6,886 bases of DNA from DATILI01 sp035476635 (GTDB lineage: Bacteria > Pseudomonadota > Gammaproteobacteria > Burkholderiales > Burkholderiaceae_C). Position numbers and translations under genes: made by a program. Within the stretch, counting starts at the first letter, position 1; every line of letters starts with the position of its first letter. The stretch is from contig DATILI010000235.1 of the NCBI GenBank assembly GCA_035476635.1, forward strand, positions 1-6,886. Reading direction: 5' to 3'. Of the stretch, positions 1-5,632 are shown one piece after another. The notes beneath the pieces were generated by a model. It saw only the letters and a program-made list of their open reading frames with translations, searched no databases and had not been told where the DNA came from.

Positions 1-215
1 ATTTCGTAGCCGCCGTCCTCGACAAATTTCCAGAAGGCCTCGCCAAATGCCGGGGTCAGCGCCTCCACATGCAGGACGATGTCCAGGTCTTTGGTGGCAC
101 GGAACTCCAGCCCCGCCTGTTCCATCGTCAAGCTCGCGGCCGTACCGCCAATCAGGACGTACTGGTCGACGTATGCCGCAAACCGCTCCTGGAAAATGTC
201 CAACCCTCTCACCAT
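1..215 (-). CDS. AbiEii-type nucleotidyltransferase, N-terminal part (cut by window edge)
   Basis: The first 71 codons of a gene that runs off the left edge. Residues 21-29 read LIGGTAASL and residues 41-48 read TKDLDIVL. This is the GG-T-A-x-x-L followed by D-x-D pattern of the MNT/polymerase-beta-like nucleotidyltransferase fold, with D43 and D45 as likely metal-binding residues. In the AbiEii family this fold forms the toxin of type IV toxin-antitoxin or abortive-infection modules. The ATG at 215-213 lies inside the last codons of the upstream winged-helix gene; in ATGGTGA the start and the upstream TGA share a 7-bp overlap, which implies translational coupling. No separate promoter is visible. 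Toxin activity is inferred from family and neighbour. A plain nucleotidyltransferase of unknown role remains possible, and the C-terminal half that would decide this is not in the window. Confidence 0.8.
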   Translation of the reverse strand, partial: MVRGLDIFQERFAAYVDQYVLIGGTAASLTMEQAGLEFRATKDLDIVLHVEALTPAFGEAFWKFVEDGGYE

Positions 216-1204
216 GGAAGTTGCCCTTTCAGTTCGTCCAGTGCGAGCTGGATTCGGTCGTCGGCATTCTCTTGCAGGCTGAGCGTTAACGAGAGCGGGT
301 CCACCGTGGTGGCGTCTGGCAGCAACGCCGGGCTGTAGCTCCACAGCTGCCATTCTTGTGCTCCCGCTTCGGGCTCAGGCAACTCCCGAACGCCGGCTTC
401 CGTCGCAGCCTTCCAGTCGGCGGCGGTCATCGCATACACCGACCATTTCGGCTCGGTCAGCATGGAATAGCGCGCGAGCGCGCTCAGACCCGCGATGCGG
501 CTGCGCCTATGTGCGACGAACCCATGGGCTTTAACCCAGACCTTGCGCCTGACCGGCGTTCGCAGCGCGGGCTTCGCACGTTCCCAGACCTGCTCCGGTG
601 GGAGTTCCATTCGCAACCAGCGTGCACGGCCGACCGTATATGCGGTAGCCAGCCCGGCCGCAGTCAGTTCCTTGACCGCGCGTGACAGCGTCATGGGCGT
701 GTAGCCCAAGGCGACTGCTACCTTGGAAGGCTGCCAATCAGATTGCCACGGCTGGCGCAACAAGGCCGTGATCAGCATGGCTTGCGCGGATGGGCTCAGC
801 GCCGCTTCCGTGGCCGTAGCGCGCTGCCGAAAATACTCACGCAGGTCCAGCCCCAGATCCGGCAGATAGAGTTGGTTGCCTGGCACGATGAACGGGACTT
901 TTTGCTCGATCAAGCGCCGGCGGTCATAGGAGGCCAGTGCATCGGTGACATAGACTGCCGGCTGACCGGCCAGGGCCTTGACCTTGTCCAGCCAGGTCCT
1001 GACTTCGCTGAGGGACTGCTTGGCCTCAGCCCGCCCAATCGCCAGGACGACGGGCTGCCCCAGCAGCTCTAGCTCGCTGAACTGGAAGGCGTCGCGCAGG
1101 AAGTACGGCAGTTCGTTTGCACGCGCCCACGGCTTAACGCCTAGCGCTTCAATGCCCAGGACCTCTTGGAGGTAGTGCAGAACGGCGTTCGTGAGGGTCG
1201 GCAA
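209..1204 (-). CDS. Winged-helix AbiEi-like antitoxin/regulator (MarR-like HTH)
   Basis: A 331-residue protein, probably the antitoxin and autorepressor of an AbiE-type module. Residues about 30-126 form an alpha/beta domain ending in VPFIVPGNQLYLPDLGLDLR (101-120), a stretch I associate with proteins annotated as MarR-family regulators beside AbiEii genes. Residues about 137-200 form a winged helix-turn-helix, with the likely recognition segment around 160-186 (GYTPMTLSRAVKEL at 167-180). The C-terminal part contains GLSALARYSMLTEPKWSVYA (239-258), reminiscent of the AbiEi C-terminal region. The start is TTG. An in-frame TAG lies four codons upstream, no early in-frame ATG exists, and AGGA sits 7 nt before the TTG. 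The gene overlaps the nucleotidyltransferase start by 7 bp. Its promoter contains a perfect inverted repeat, consistent with autoregulation. Family assignment is fairly secure; the antitoxin role is inferred. Confidence 0.82.
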   Translation of the reverse strand: MPTLTNAVLHYLQEVLGIEALGVKPWARANELPYFLRDAFQFSELELLGQPVVLAIGRAEAKQSLSEVRTWLDKVKALAGQPAVYVTDALASYDRRRLIEQKVPFIVPGNQLYLPDLGLDLREYFRQRATATEAALSPSAQAMLITALLRQPWQSDWQPSKVAVALGYTPMTLSRAVKELTAAGLATAYTVGRARWLRMELPPEQVWERAKPALRTPVRRKVWVKAHGFVAHRRSRIAGLSALARYSMLTEPKWSVYAMTAADWKAATEAGVRELPEPEAGAQEWQLWSYSPALLPDATTVDPLSLTLSLQENADDRIQLALDELKGQLPW

Positions 1205-1232
1205 AGGCGCATCCTATATAACCTATATTTCA

Positions 1233-1259
1233 CACGATAACATATTGATTGTTATCGTG
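1233..1259. promoter_or_regulatory. Perfect 10-bp inverted repeat, probable operator
   Basis: CACGATAACA (1233-1242) and TGTTATCGTG (1250-1259) are exact reverse complements separated by 7 bp (TATTGAT). Arm centres are 17 bp apart, a geometry that suits a dimeric winged-helix protein. The repeat spans the predicted -10 to -35 interval of the downstream minus-strand operon, where bound repressor would block polymerase. A further partial half-site, GTTATCAC, lies at 1269-1276, 18 bp after the second arm. The likely ligand is the adjacent winged-helix protein, since AbiEi proteins are known to bind inverted repeats in their own promoters. Confidence 0.7.
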
Positions 1260-1262
1260 CAA
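1234..1262 (-). promoter_or_regulatory. Putative promoter of the AbiEi/AbiEii-like operon
   Basis: On the minus strand TTGCAC (1262-1257) is followed after 17 nt by TATCGT (1239-1234), a possible sigma70 -35/-10 pair with four matches to consensus in each box. Transcription would begin near 1227, giving a leader of about 23 nt that contains AGGA at a good distance from the TTG start at 1204. The leader also carries two tandem ATATAGG copies (9-bp units at 1213-1221 and 1222-1230 on the plus strand). The -10 match is imperfect, so this is a prediction from spacing and position. Confidence 0.45.
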
Positions 1263-1592
1263 ACTAGCGTTATCACAGCGGCGTCGACTGTTCCGGCTGC
1301 CCGTGGCTCGGTGGACTTGGTGATCGAGCGCGTGGTCAACGAGATCCGCACGCTCAGGTCGGTGCACTACTGCTTTCAGATGCTGCCTATGAGATGGGTT
1401 CTACCGTCAAAACTACCGTCAGAACAGATCGCTGTGATCGTTAGGAATTTTGTCTGCAACCCGAGCCCCTGCAACGAAAAGTACTTATCTATCAACAACT
1501 TAAAACTCGGAAAGGCCGCAATTGACGTCGAACGCACAATCATCGCCAATTTCCTCTAAGTTATTGATTTATATAGATAATATCTACACCCC
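1263..1592. other. Intergenic junction downstream of guaA, no convincing intact gene
   Basis: A 330-bp stretch between the operon promoter and the guaA stop. It is open in one plus-strand frame to the TAA at 1557-1559, but that frame has only a GTG start inside the neighbouring gene's 5' end and no recognisable family. Around 1297-1380 this frame shows strongly GC-biased third codon positions and reads GSVDLVIERVVNEIRTL, which suggests a remnant of a once-coding segment. From about 1400 the DNA is AT-rich, unlike the genes beside it. A 12-bp near-tandem repeat (CTACCGTCA at 1401-1409 and again at 1413-1421) and a short palindrome near guaA are the only structures seen. No transfer RNA or GC-rich terminator hairpin is visible. 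Confidence 0.5.
1574..1586. repeat. 13-bp palindrome TAGATAATATCTA next to the guaA 3' end
   Basis: TAGATA (1574-1579) and TATCTA (1581-1586) are perfect 6-bp inverted arms around a single A, ending 6 bp from the guaA stop codon. It is too short and AT-rich to act as an intrinsic terminator. It could be a recombinase or protein-binding site at a junction, or chance in AT-rich DNA. Confidence 0.4.
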
Positions 1593-3242
1593 TCACTCCC
1601 ACTCAATCGTCGCCGGCGGCTTGCTGCTGACGTCGTAGGTCACCCGGTTGATACCGCGCACTTCGTTGATGATGCGGCTGGACACTTTCTTGAGCAGCGC
1701 ATAGGGCAGTTCGGCCCAGTCGGCGGTCATGAAGTCGCTGGTTTGCACGGCGCGCAGGGCCACGACGTAGTCGTAGGTGCGGCCGTCGCCCATCACGCCG
1801 ACGCTCTTGACTGGCAGGAACACGGTGAAGGCCTGGCTGGTGAGGTCGTACCAGCTCTTGCCGGTGGCTTCGTCCTTGAAGTTGTGCAGCTCTTCGATGA
1901 AGATCGCGTCGGCGCGGCGCAGCAGGTCGGCATAGTCTTTTTTCACTTCACCGAGGATGCGCACGCCCAGGCCCGGGCCGGGGAACGGATGGCGGTACAC
2001 CATTTCGGGCGGCAGGCCGAGCGCCACACCGAGCTCGCGCACTTCGTCCTTGAACAGGTCGCGCAACGGCTCCAGCAGCTTCAGGCCCAGTTGCTCGGGC
2101 AGGCCACCGACGTTGTGGTGGCTCTTGATGGTGACGGCCTTCTTGCTCTTGGCGCCGCCGGACTCGATGACGTCTGGGTAGATCGTGCCTTGCGCGAGGA
2201 AGGTGGCACCTTTGACGGCCGGTCGGCCGTCAACTCCGCTCTTGCCACCATCGCCCGCGGCCTTGAGCCTGGCGGCTTCCTGCTTGAACACGGTGACGAA
2301 TTCGCCGCCGATGATCTTGCGCTTGGCTTCGGGGTCGGTCACGCCGGCGAGCTTGCCGAGGAACAGGTCGCTGGCATCGACGCGAATCACCTTGGCGTGC
2401 AGCTTGCCGACAAACATCTCCATCACCATATCGCCTTCGTTCAGGCGCAGCAGGCCATGGTCGACGAAGACACAGGTGAGCTGGTCGCCGATGGCGCGGT
2501 GTATGAGTGCCGCGGCCACGCTTGAATCGACGCCACCGGAGAGGCCGAGGATGACTTCCTCATCGCCCACTTGCTTGCGGATCAGTTCGACCGCTTCGGC
2601 GATGTGGTCGCGCATGACCCAGTCGGGCTTGGCGCCGCAGACGCCGAGCACAAAGCGTTCGAGAATTGCCTTGCCCTGCTGCGTGTGCGTCACTTCGGGG
2701 TGGAACTGCACGGCGTAGAAGTGGCGCGCCTCGTCGGCCATGCCGGCGATCGGGCAGCTTTCGGTGCTGGCCATGAGCTTGAAGCCGGGCGGCAGTTCAG
2801 TGACCTTGTCACCGTGGCTCATCCAGACGTTGAGCATGCCGTGGCCTTCTGGCGTGGTGAAGTCGGCGATGTCCTTGAGCAGCGCGGTGTGGCCGCGCGC
2901 GCGCACGGCCGCAAAGCCGAACTCGCGCTTGTGGCCGCCTTCGACCTTGCCGCCGAGCTGATGCGCCATGGTCTGCATGCCGTAGCAGATGCCCAGCACC
3001 GGCACGCCGAGTTCGAACACCGCTTGCGGCGCCTTGTCGGTCGTGTCTTCGTACACGCTGGCATGGCTGCCTGACAGGATCACGCCCTTGAGCGTGCCGT
3101 CTTTCGCGTAGTCACGCACCCAGTCGTCGCTGACATCGCACGGGTGGACCTCGCAGAACACATGGGCTTCGCGCACGCGGCGCGCGATCAGTTGGGTGAC
3201 CTGGGAGCCGAAGTCGAGGATCAGGATTTTCTGGTGTTGCAT
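1593..3242 (-). CDS. guaA: GMP synthase (glutamine-hydrolysing)
   Basis: Cytoplasmic enzyme that converts XMP to GMP using ATP and glutamine, the last step of de novo GMP synthesis. The N-terminal class I glutamine amidotransferase domain (about 5-200) shows the nucleophile C86 in GICYG and the catalytic pair H181/E183 in FHPEV. The ATP-pyrophosphatase domain begins near 205, with the P-loop SGGVDSS at 235-241. The C-terminal dimerisation domain includes RHPFPGPGLGVRILGE (427-442) and the characteristic ending SSKPPATIEWE. At 549 residues it is longer than the roughly 525 of E. coli. The excess is mainly a Gly/Ala/Lys-rich insertion around residues 337-354, just before FLAQGTIYPD. The ATG begins 13 bp after the PIN-toxin stop and lacks an obvious Shine-Dalgarno, so it may depend on transcription and translation from upstream. 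It lies downstream of guaB, its pathway partner, with a toxin-antitoxin pair between. Identification is secure. Confidence 0.98.
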   Translation of the reverse strand: MQHQKILILDFGSQVTQLIARRVREAHVFCEVHPCDVSDDWVRDYAKDGTLKGVILSGSHASVYEDTTDKAPQAVFELGVPVLGICYGMQTMAHQLGGKVEGGHKREFGFAAVRARGHTALLKDIADFTTPEGHGMLNVWMSHGDKVTELPPGFKLMASTESCPIAGMADEARHFYAVQFHPEVTHTQQGKAILERFVLGVCGAKPDWVMRDHIAEAVELIRKQVGDEEVILGLSGGVDSSVAAALIHRAIGDQLTCVFVDHGLLRLNEGDMVMEMFVGKLHAKVIRVDASDLFLGKLAGVTDPEAKRKIIGGEFVTVFKQEAARLKAAGDGGKSGVDGRPAVKGATFLAQGTIYPDVIESGGAKSKKAVTIKSHHNVGGLPEQLGLKLLEPLRDLFKDEVRELGVALGLPPEMVYRHPFPGPGLGVRILGEVKKDYADLLRRADAIFIEELHNFKDEATGKSWYDLTSQAFTVFLPVKSVGVMGDGRTYDYVVALRAVQTSDFMTADWAELPYALLKKVSSRIINEVRGINRVTYDVSSKPPATIEWE

Positions 3243-3255
3243 GGTGTGGTGTTCG

Positions 3256-3690
3256 TCAAAGCGTGGAGATGTCGAGAAGCTTTACGCCGCATGCAGGTGC
3301 GGCCTGGATGAGTTGCGGGTCGAAGGTGGCGAGAGGCAGCTTGAGCGAGCGCGCAAGCCACAGATAGGCCGCGTCATGCGCGCCCAGGCCCGCATCGATG
3401 GCCACGCCGAACGATGCCTTGTGCTGCGCGGGGGCGAGCTCATGCAGCTCGACGCGATGGCGGATGGCCTCCAGCACGCCCCACAGTCCTTCCGCTGCAG
3501 CCGGCGGTATTCGGCCGTGCCGCACCCCGTTGGCCAGGATGTTGGCGCACTCCCACTGCCAGATGTTGGGGGCCTGGGGTTCGACCTCGTCGCGGCGGAT
3601 CAGGGTATAGAGCCGCCGTGTGTGTTCGCTGGCAACGTCTGGCAGCAGCCAGGCGGCGGTGACGGAGGCATCGAGCACGAAGGCCGTCAT
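3256..3690 (-). CDS. vapC: PIN-domain toxin, VapC-type ribonuclease
   Basis: A 144-residue single-domain PIN protein, close to the usual VapC length. The four expected acidic residues are visible: D7 in VLDASV, E47 in WECANIL, D106 in GAHDAAYLWLA and D124 in ATFDPQL. These coordinate metal for endoribonuclease activity; many VapC toxins cut transfer RNA or ribosomal RNA, but the target here cannot be read from sequence. The ATG at 3690-3688 overlaps the antitoxin stop as ATGA (4 bp), the classic coupled toxin-antitoxin arrangement. guaA follows after 13 bp. All active-site residues are present and there is no frameshift, so it appears functional. Confidence 0.93.
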   Translation of the reverse strand: MTAFVLDASVTAAWLLPDVASEHTRRLYTLIRRDEVEPQAPNIWQWECANILANGVRHGRIPPAAAEGLWGVLEAIRHRVELHELAPAQHKASFGVAIDAGLGAHDAAYLWLARSLKLPLATFDPQLIQAAPACGVKLLDISTL

Positions 3691-3935
3691 TTCAGGCCGC
3701 CGTCGCCGCGCAGGATGCGCAAGGAAGGCCCGGGCTGAATGGCCGCGTGCAGGGCGTCGATCTGGCTCAGCTCGCGGGCGATCTGCTCATCGGTGATCAC
3801 CGGCTTGCGGCGCACAGGCAACATGCGCACCACTTCCTTGCCGTGCCGGGTGATGCGCACTTCCTCGCCCTTTTCAACCAGTTCGATCAACGCCGAAAAG
3901 TTGTTCTTGGCTTCGTAGATGCCGGTGGTTTGCAT
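3687..3935 (-). CDS. vapB: Phd/YefM-family antitoxin paired with the PIN toxin
   Basis: An 82-residue antitoxin. The N-terminal half (MQTTGIYEAKNNFSALIELV through ITRHGKEVVRMLPV, about residues 1-46) matches the Phd/YefM DNA-binding fold. The rest is a charged tail expected to wrap the toxin. The frame is open further upstream to a TTG at 3965. I chose the ATG at 3935 because the family's conserved N-terminus begins there, and because the predicted transcription start (about 3959) would leave the TTG untranscribed. No Shine-Dalgarno is visible ahead of the ATG; the space is filled by one arm of a long inverted repeat. It overlaps vapC by 4 bp. Autorepression through the adjacent TCTGGCC repeats is the expected regulation and is inferred. 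The name vapB reflects the toxin partner rather than the antitoxin fold. Confidence 0.9.
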   Translation of the reverse strand: MQTTGIYEAKNNFSALIELVEKGEEVRITRHGKEVVRMLPVRRKPVITDEQIARELSQIDALHAAIQPGPSLRILRGDGGLK

Positions 3936-3937
3936 GA

Positions 3938-4006
3938 TTTGGCCAGAAAGAAAATTTCTGGCCAAAATATAACATGCTCTGGCCTGATCTACAAGTTCTG
4001 GCCAGA
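3938..4006. promoter_or_regulatory. TCTGGCC operator array with a 12-bp perfect inverted repeat
   Basis: The heptamer TCTGGCC occurs at 3957-3963, 3978-3984 and 3997-4003 on the plus strand, and its reverse complement GGCCAGA at 3941-3947 and 4000-4006. The first two sites form a perfect 12-bp inverted repeat, TTTGGCCAGAAA (3938-3949) and TTTCTGGCCAAA (3955-3966), around GAAAA. The last pair forms the palindrome TCTGGCCAGA (3997-4006). The three direct copies are 21 and 19 bp apart, close to two helical turns, so bound proteins would line one face of the DNA. The array covers the whole predicted promoter and start site. It is the expected target of the Phd/YefM-type antitoxin, alone or with toxin. 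Confidence 0.75.
3966..3994 (-). promoter_or_regulatory. Putative promoter of the vapBC-type operon
   Basis: On the minus strand TTGTAG (3994-3989) and TATATT (3971-3966) are separated by exactly 17 nt. The -10 box matches sigma70 consensus in five of six positions, the -35 in three. Transcription would start near 3959, about 24 nt before the antitoxin ATG. Operator repeats lie upstream of the -35, between the boxes and over the start site, which supports this being the regulated promoter. Confidence 0.6.
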
Positions 4007-4019
4007 TTCAGCAGCCGAC

Positions 4020-5489
4020 TCAATCGGCGCGGTAGTTCGGCGCTTCCTTGGTGATCTGGACGTCGTGCACATGGCTTTCGCGAATGCCCGCAGCCGTGAT
4101 CTCCACGAACTCGGCCTTGTTCTTCATTTCCTCGATGGTCGCGCAGCCGCAGTAGCCCATGCTGGCGCGCACACCGCCGGCCATCTGGAACACGATGGAG
4201 ACCAGCGAGCCCTTGTAGGGCACGCGGCCTTCAATGCCTTCGGGCACCAGCTTGTCGGCGTTCGGATTACCGCTGGTGGATTCCTGGAAATAGCGGTCGG
4301 CGCTGCCCTGCTGCATGGCGCCGATGCTGCCCATGCCGCGGTAGCTCTTGTAGCTGCGGCCCTGGTACAGCACGATCTCGCCCGGCGCCTCCTCGGTGCC
4401 GGCGAACATGCCGCCCATCATCACGGTGGACGCCCCGGCCGCAATCGCCTTGGCGATGTCACCGCTGTAGCGGATGCCGCCGTCCCCGATCAGTGGAATG
4501 CCGCTGCCGCGCAGGGCGGTGGCCACGTTGTCGATCGCCATGATCTGCGGCACGCCCACGCCGGCAACGATGCGGGTGGTGCAAATCGAGCCCGGGCCGA
4601 TACCGACCTTGACCGCATCGGCCCCCGCCTCGGCCAGTGCCAGCGCAGCCGCGCCGGTAGCGATGTTGCCGCCGATGACGTCGACCTGGGGATAGTTCTG
4701 CTTGACCCAGCGCACGCGCTCGATCACGCCCTTGCTGTGGCCGTGCGCCGTATCGACCACGATGGCGTCGACGCCGGCCTTGACCAGCGCTTCGACGCGC
4801 TCTTCGGTGCCCTCGCCCACGCCCACCGCAGCACCCACGCGCAAACGGCCAGCCGCATCGCGTGCCGCGTTCGGGAAGCTGGTTTGCTTGGTGATGTCTT
4901 TGACGGTGATCAGGCCCTTGAGCTCATACGCGTCGTTGATGACGAGCAGGCGCTCCAGCTTGTACTTGTTGAGCAGGGCCTTGGCATCGGCCGCCGTGGC
5001 GCCTTCGGCCACGGTGATCAGCTTGTCGCGCGGCGTCATGATTTCGCTGACGGGGACGTCATAGCGGGTTTCAAAGCGCAAATCGCGGCCGGTCACGATG
5101 CCCACCACCTTGCCGCCATCCAACACGGGGAAGCCGGAGATGCCGAGCTGCTCGCTCATGGCCATGACCTGGCGCACCGTATGCTGGGGGGTGATGACCA
5201 CCGGATCGCGCAGCACGCCGCTCTCATAGCGCTTGACCTTGGAGACCTGGGCGGCCTGGTCCTGCGCGGTGAGATTCTTGTGGACGATGCCGATGCCGCC
5301 TTCCTGGGCGATGGCGATCGCCAGGCGGGCCTCCGTGACGGTGTCCATGGCGGCGGACACAATCGGCAGATTCAACGTGATGTTGCGGGAGAAGCGGGTG
5401 GCGAGAGAGGTGTCCTTGGGCAGGACCTGGGAGAACGCAGGGACCAACAACACATCGTCGAAGGTCAGCGCTTTTCCGAGTAGGCGCAT
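4020..5489 (-). CDS. guaB: IMP dehydrogenase
   Basis: Cytoplasmic NAD-dependent enzyme that oxidises IMP to XMP, the committed step towards GMP. The 489 residues match the usual bacterial length of about 488. The TIM-barrel begins with LTFDDVLLVPAFS (8-20). A CBS-domain pair occupies about 92-205 as the regulatory insertion. The catalytic loop GIGPGSICTTR (296-306) carries C303, which attacks IMP. The phosphate-binding IGDGGIRYSGD lies at 334-344, and the flap includes YRGMGSIGAMQQGSADRYF (393-411). The ATG at 5489 is chosen over upstream in-frame codons because the family N-terminus MRLLGKALTFDD begins there and GGAG sits 7 nt before it. The next genes in its direction are the toxin-antitoxin pair and then guaA, and no clear terminator separates them. 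Identification is secure. Confidence 0.98.
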   Translation of the reverse strand: MRLLGKALTFDDVLLVPAFSQVLPKDTSLATRFSRNITLNLPIVSAAMDTVTEARLAIAIAQEGGIGIVHKNLTAQDQAAQVSKVKRYESGVLRDPVVITPQHTVRQVMAMSEQLGISGFPVLDGGKVVGIVTGRDLRFETRYDVPVSEIMTPRDKLITVAEGATAADAKALLNKYKLERLLVINDAYELKGLITVKDITKQTSFPNAARDAAGRLRVGAAVGVGEGTEERVEALVKAGVDAIVVDTAHGHSKGVIERVRWVKQNYPQVDVIGGNIATGAAALALAEAGADAVKVGIGPGSICTTRIVAGVGVPQIMAIDNVATALRGSGIPLIGDGGIRYSGDIAKAIAAGASTVMMGGMFAGTEEAPGEIVLYQGRSYKSYRGMGSIGAMQQGSADRYFQESTSGNPNADKLVPEGIEGRVPYKGSLVSIVFQMAGGVRASMGYCGCATIEEMKNKAEFVEITAAGIRESHVHDVQITKEAPNYRAD

Positions 5490-5515
5490 GTCAAAGCTCC
5501 AAAAAGCGGATTGTA
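5490..5515 (-). promoter_or_regulatory. guaB ribosome binding site and probable -10 element
   Basis: On the minus strand GGAG (5500-5497) stands 7 nt before the guaB ATG, a good Shine-Dalgarno that decides the start. TACAAT (5515-5510) is a five-of-six match to the sigma70 -10 box and would give a short leader of about 14 nt. I see no convincing -35 at the right distance, so an activator or a different start is possible. Confidence 0.55.
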
Positions 5516-5596
5516 CCCGCGCACTCAAAATCCCCGCCACGCGGCTGGCTGAATCGCATCGCAGATGTAAAACCCCCGGCATGAGACTTTGTGCGC

Positions 5597-5625
5597 TGGA
5601 TATTCATACACGGCAACGCTAAACT
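5597..5625 (+). promoter_or_regulatory. Possible promoter for a leaderless DUF4124 transcript
   Basis: TGGATA (5597-5602) and TAAACT (5620-5625) are separated by 17 nt, each with four matches to sigma70 consensus. The -10 box ends 7 nt before the ATG at 5633, so transcription would begin at or next to the start codon. No Shine-Dalgarno precedes that ATG, which fits a leaderless message. The promoter boxes are individually weak. Confidence 0.35.
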
Positions 5626-5632
5626 GGGCGCC

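Noticed and set aside
1401..1424. A CRISPR-like or functional tandem repeat (CTACCGTCA twice)
   Set aside because: Only two short copies with a 12-bp period and no further units; too little to call an array.
1191..1559. A 122-codon plus-strand frame in the guaA-distal junction as an intact gene
   Set aside because: It starts with GTG inside another gene's 5' end, runs through that gene's promoter and operator, and matches no family I recognise. Only the middle part looks like a coding remnant.
1743..2525. A 260-codon plus-strand frame opposite guaA
   Set aside because: Antisense shadow of a conserved enzyme gene; composition is explained by guaA codon bias.
3936..3965. A 10-residue N-terminal extension of the antitoxin from a TTG
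   Set aside because: It would be encoded by the operator repeat, lies partly upstream of the predicted transcription start, and is not part of the family N-terminus.
3747..5483. A 578-codon open frame on the plus strand opposite guaB and the antitoxin gene
   Set aside because: It mirrors a confidently identified gene, is rich in His/Ala/Asp/Gly as expected for the antisense of GC-biased codons, and matches no family I recognise.
5490..5582. A 31-residue N-terminal extension of guaB
   Set aside because: The conserved family N-terminus and a well-spaced GGAG both point to the ATG at 5489, and the extension would overlap the predicted guaB -10 box.
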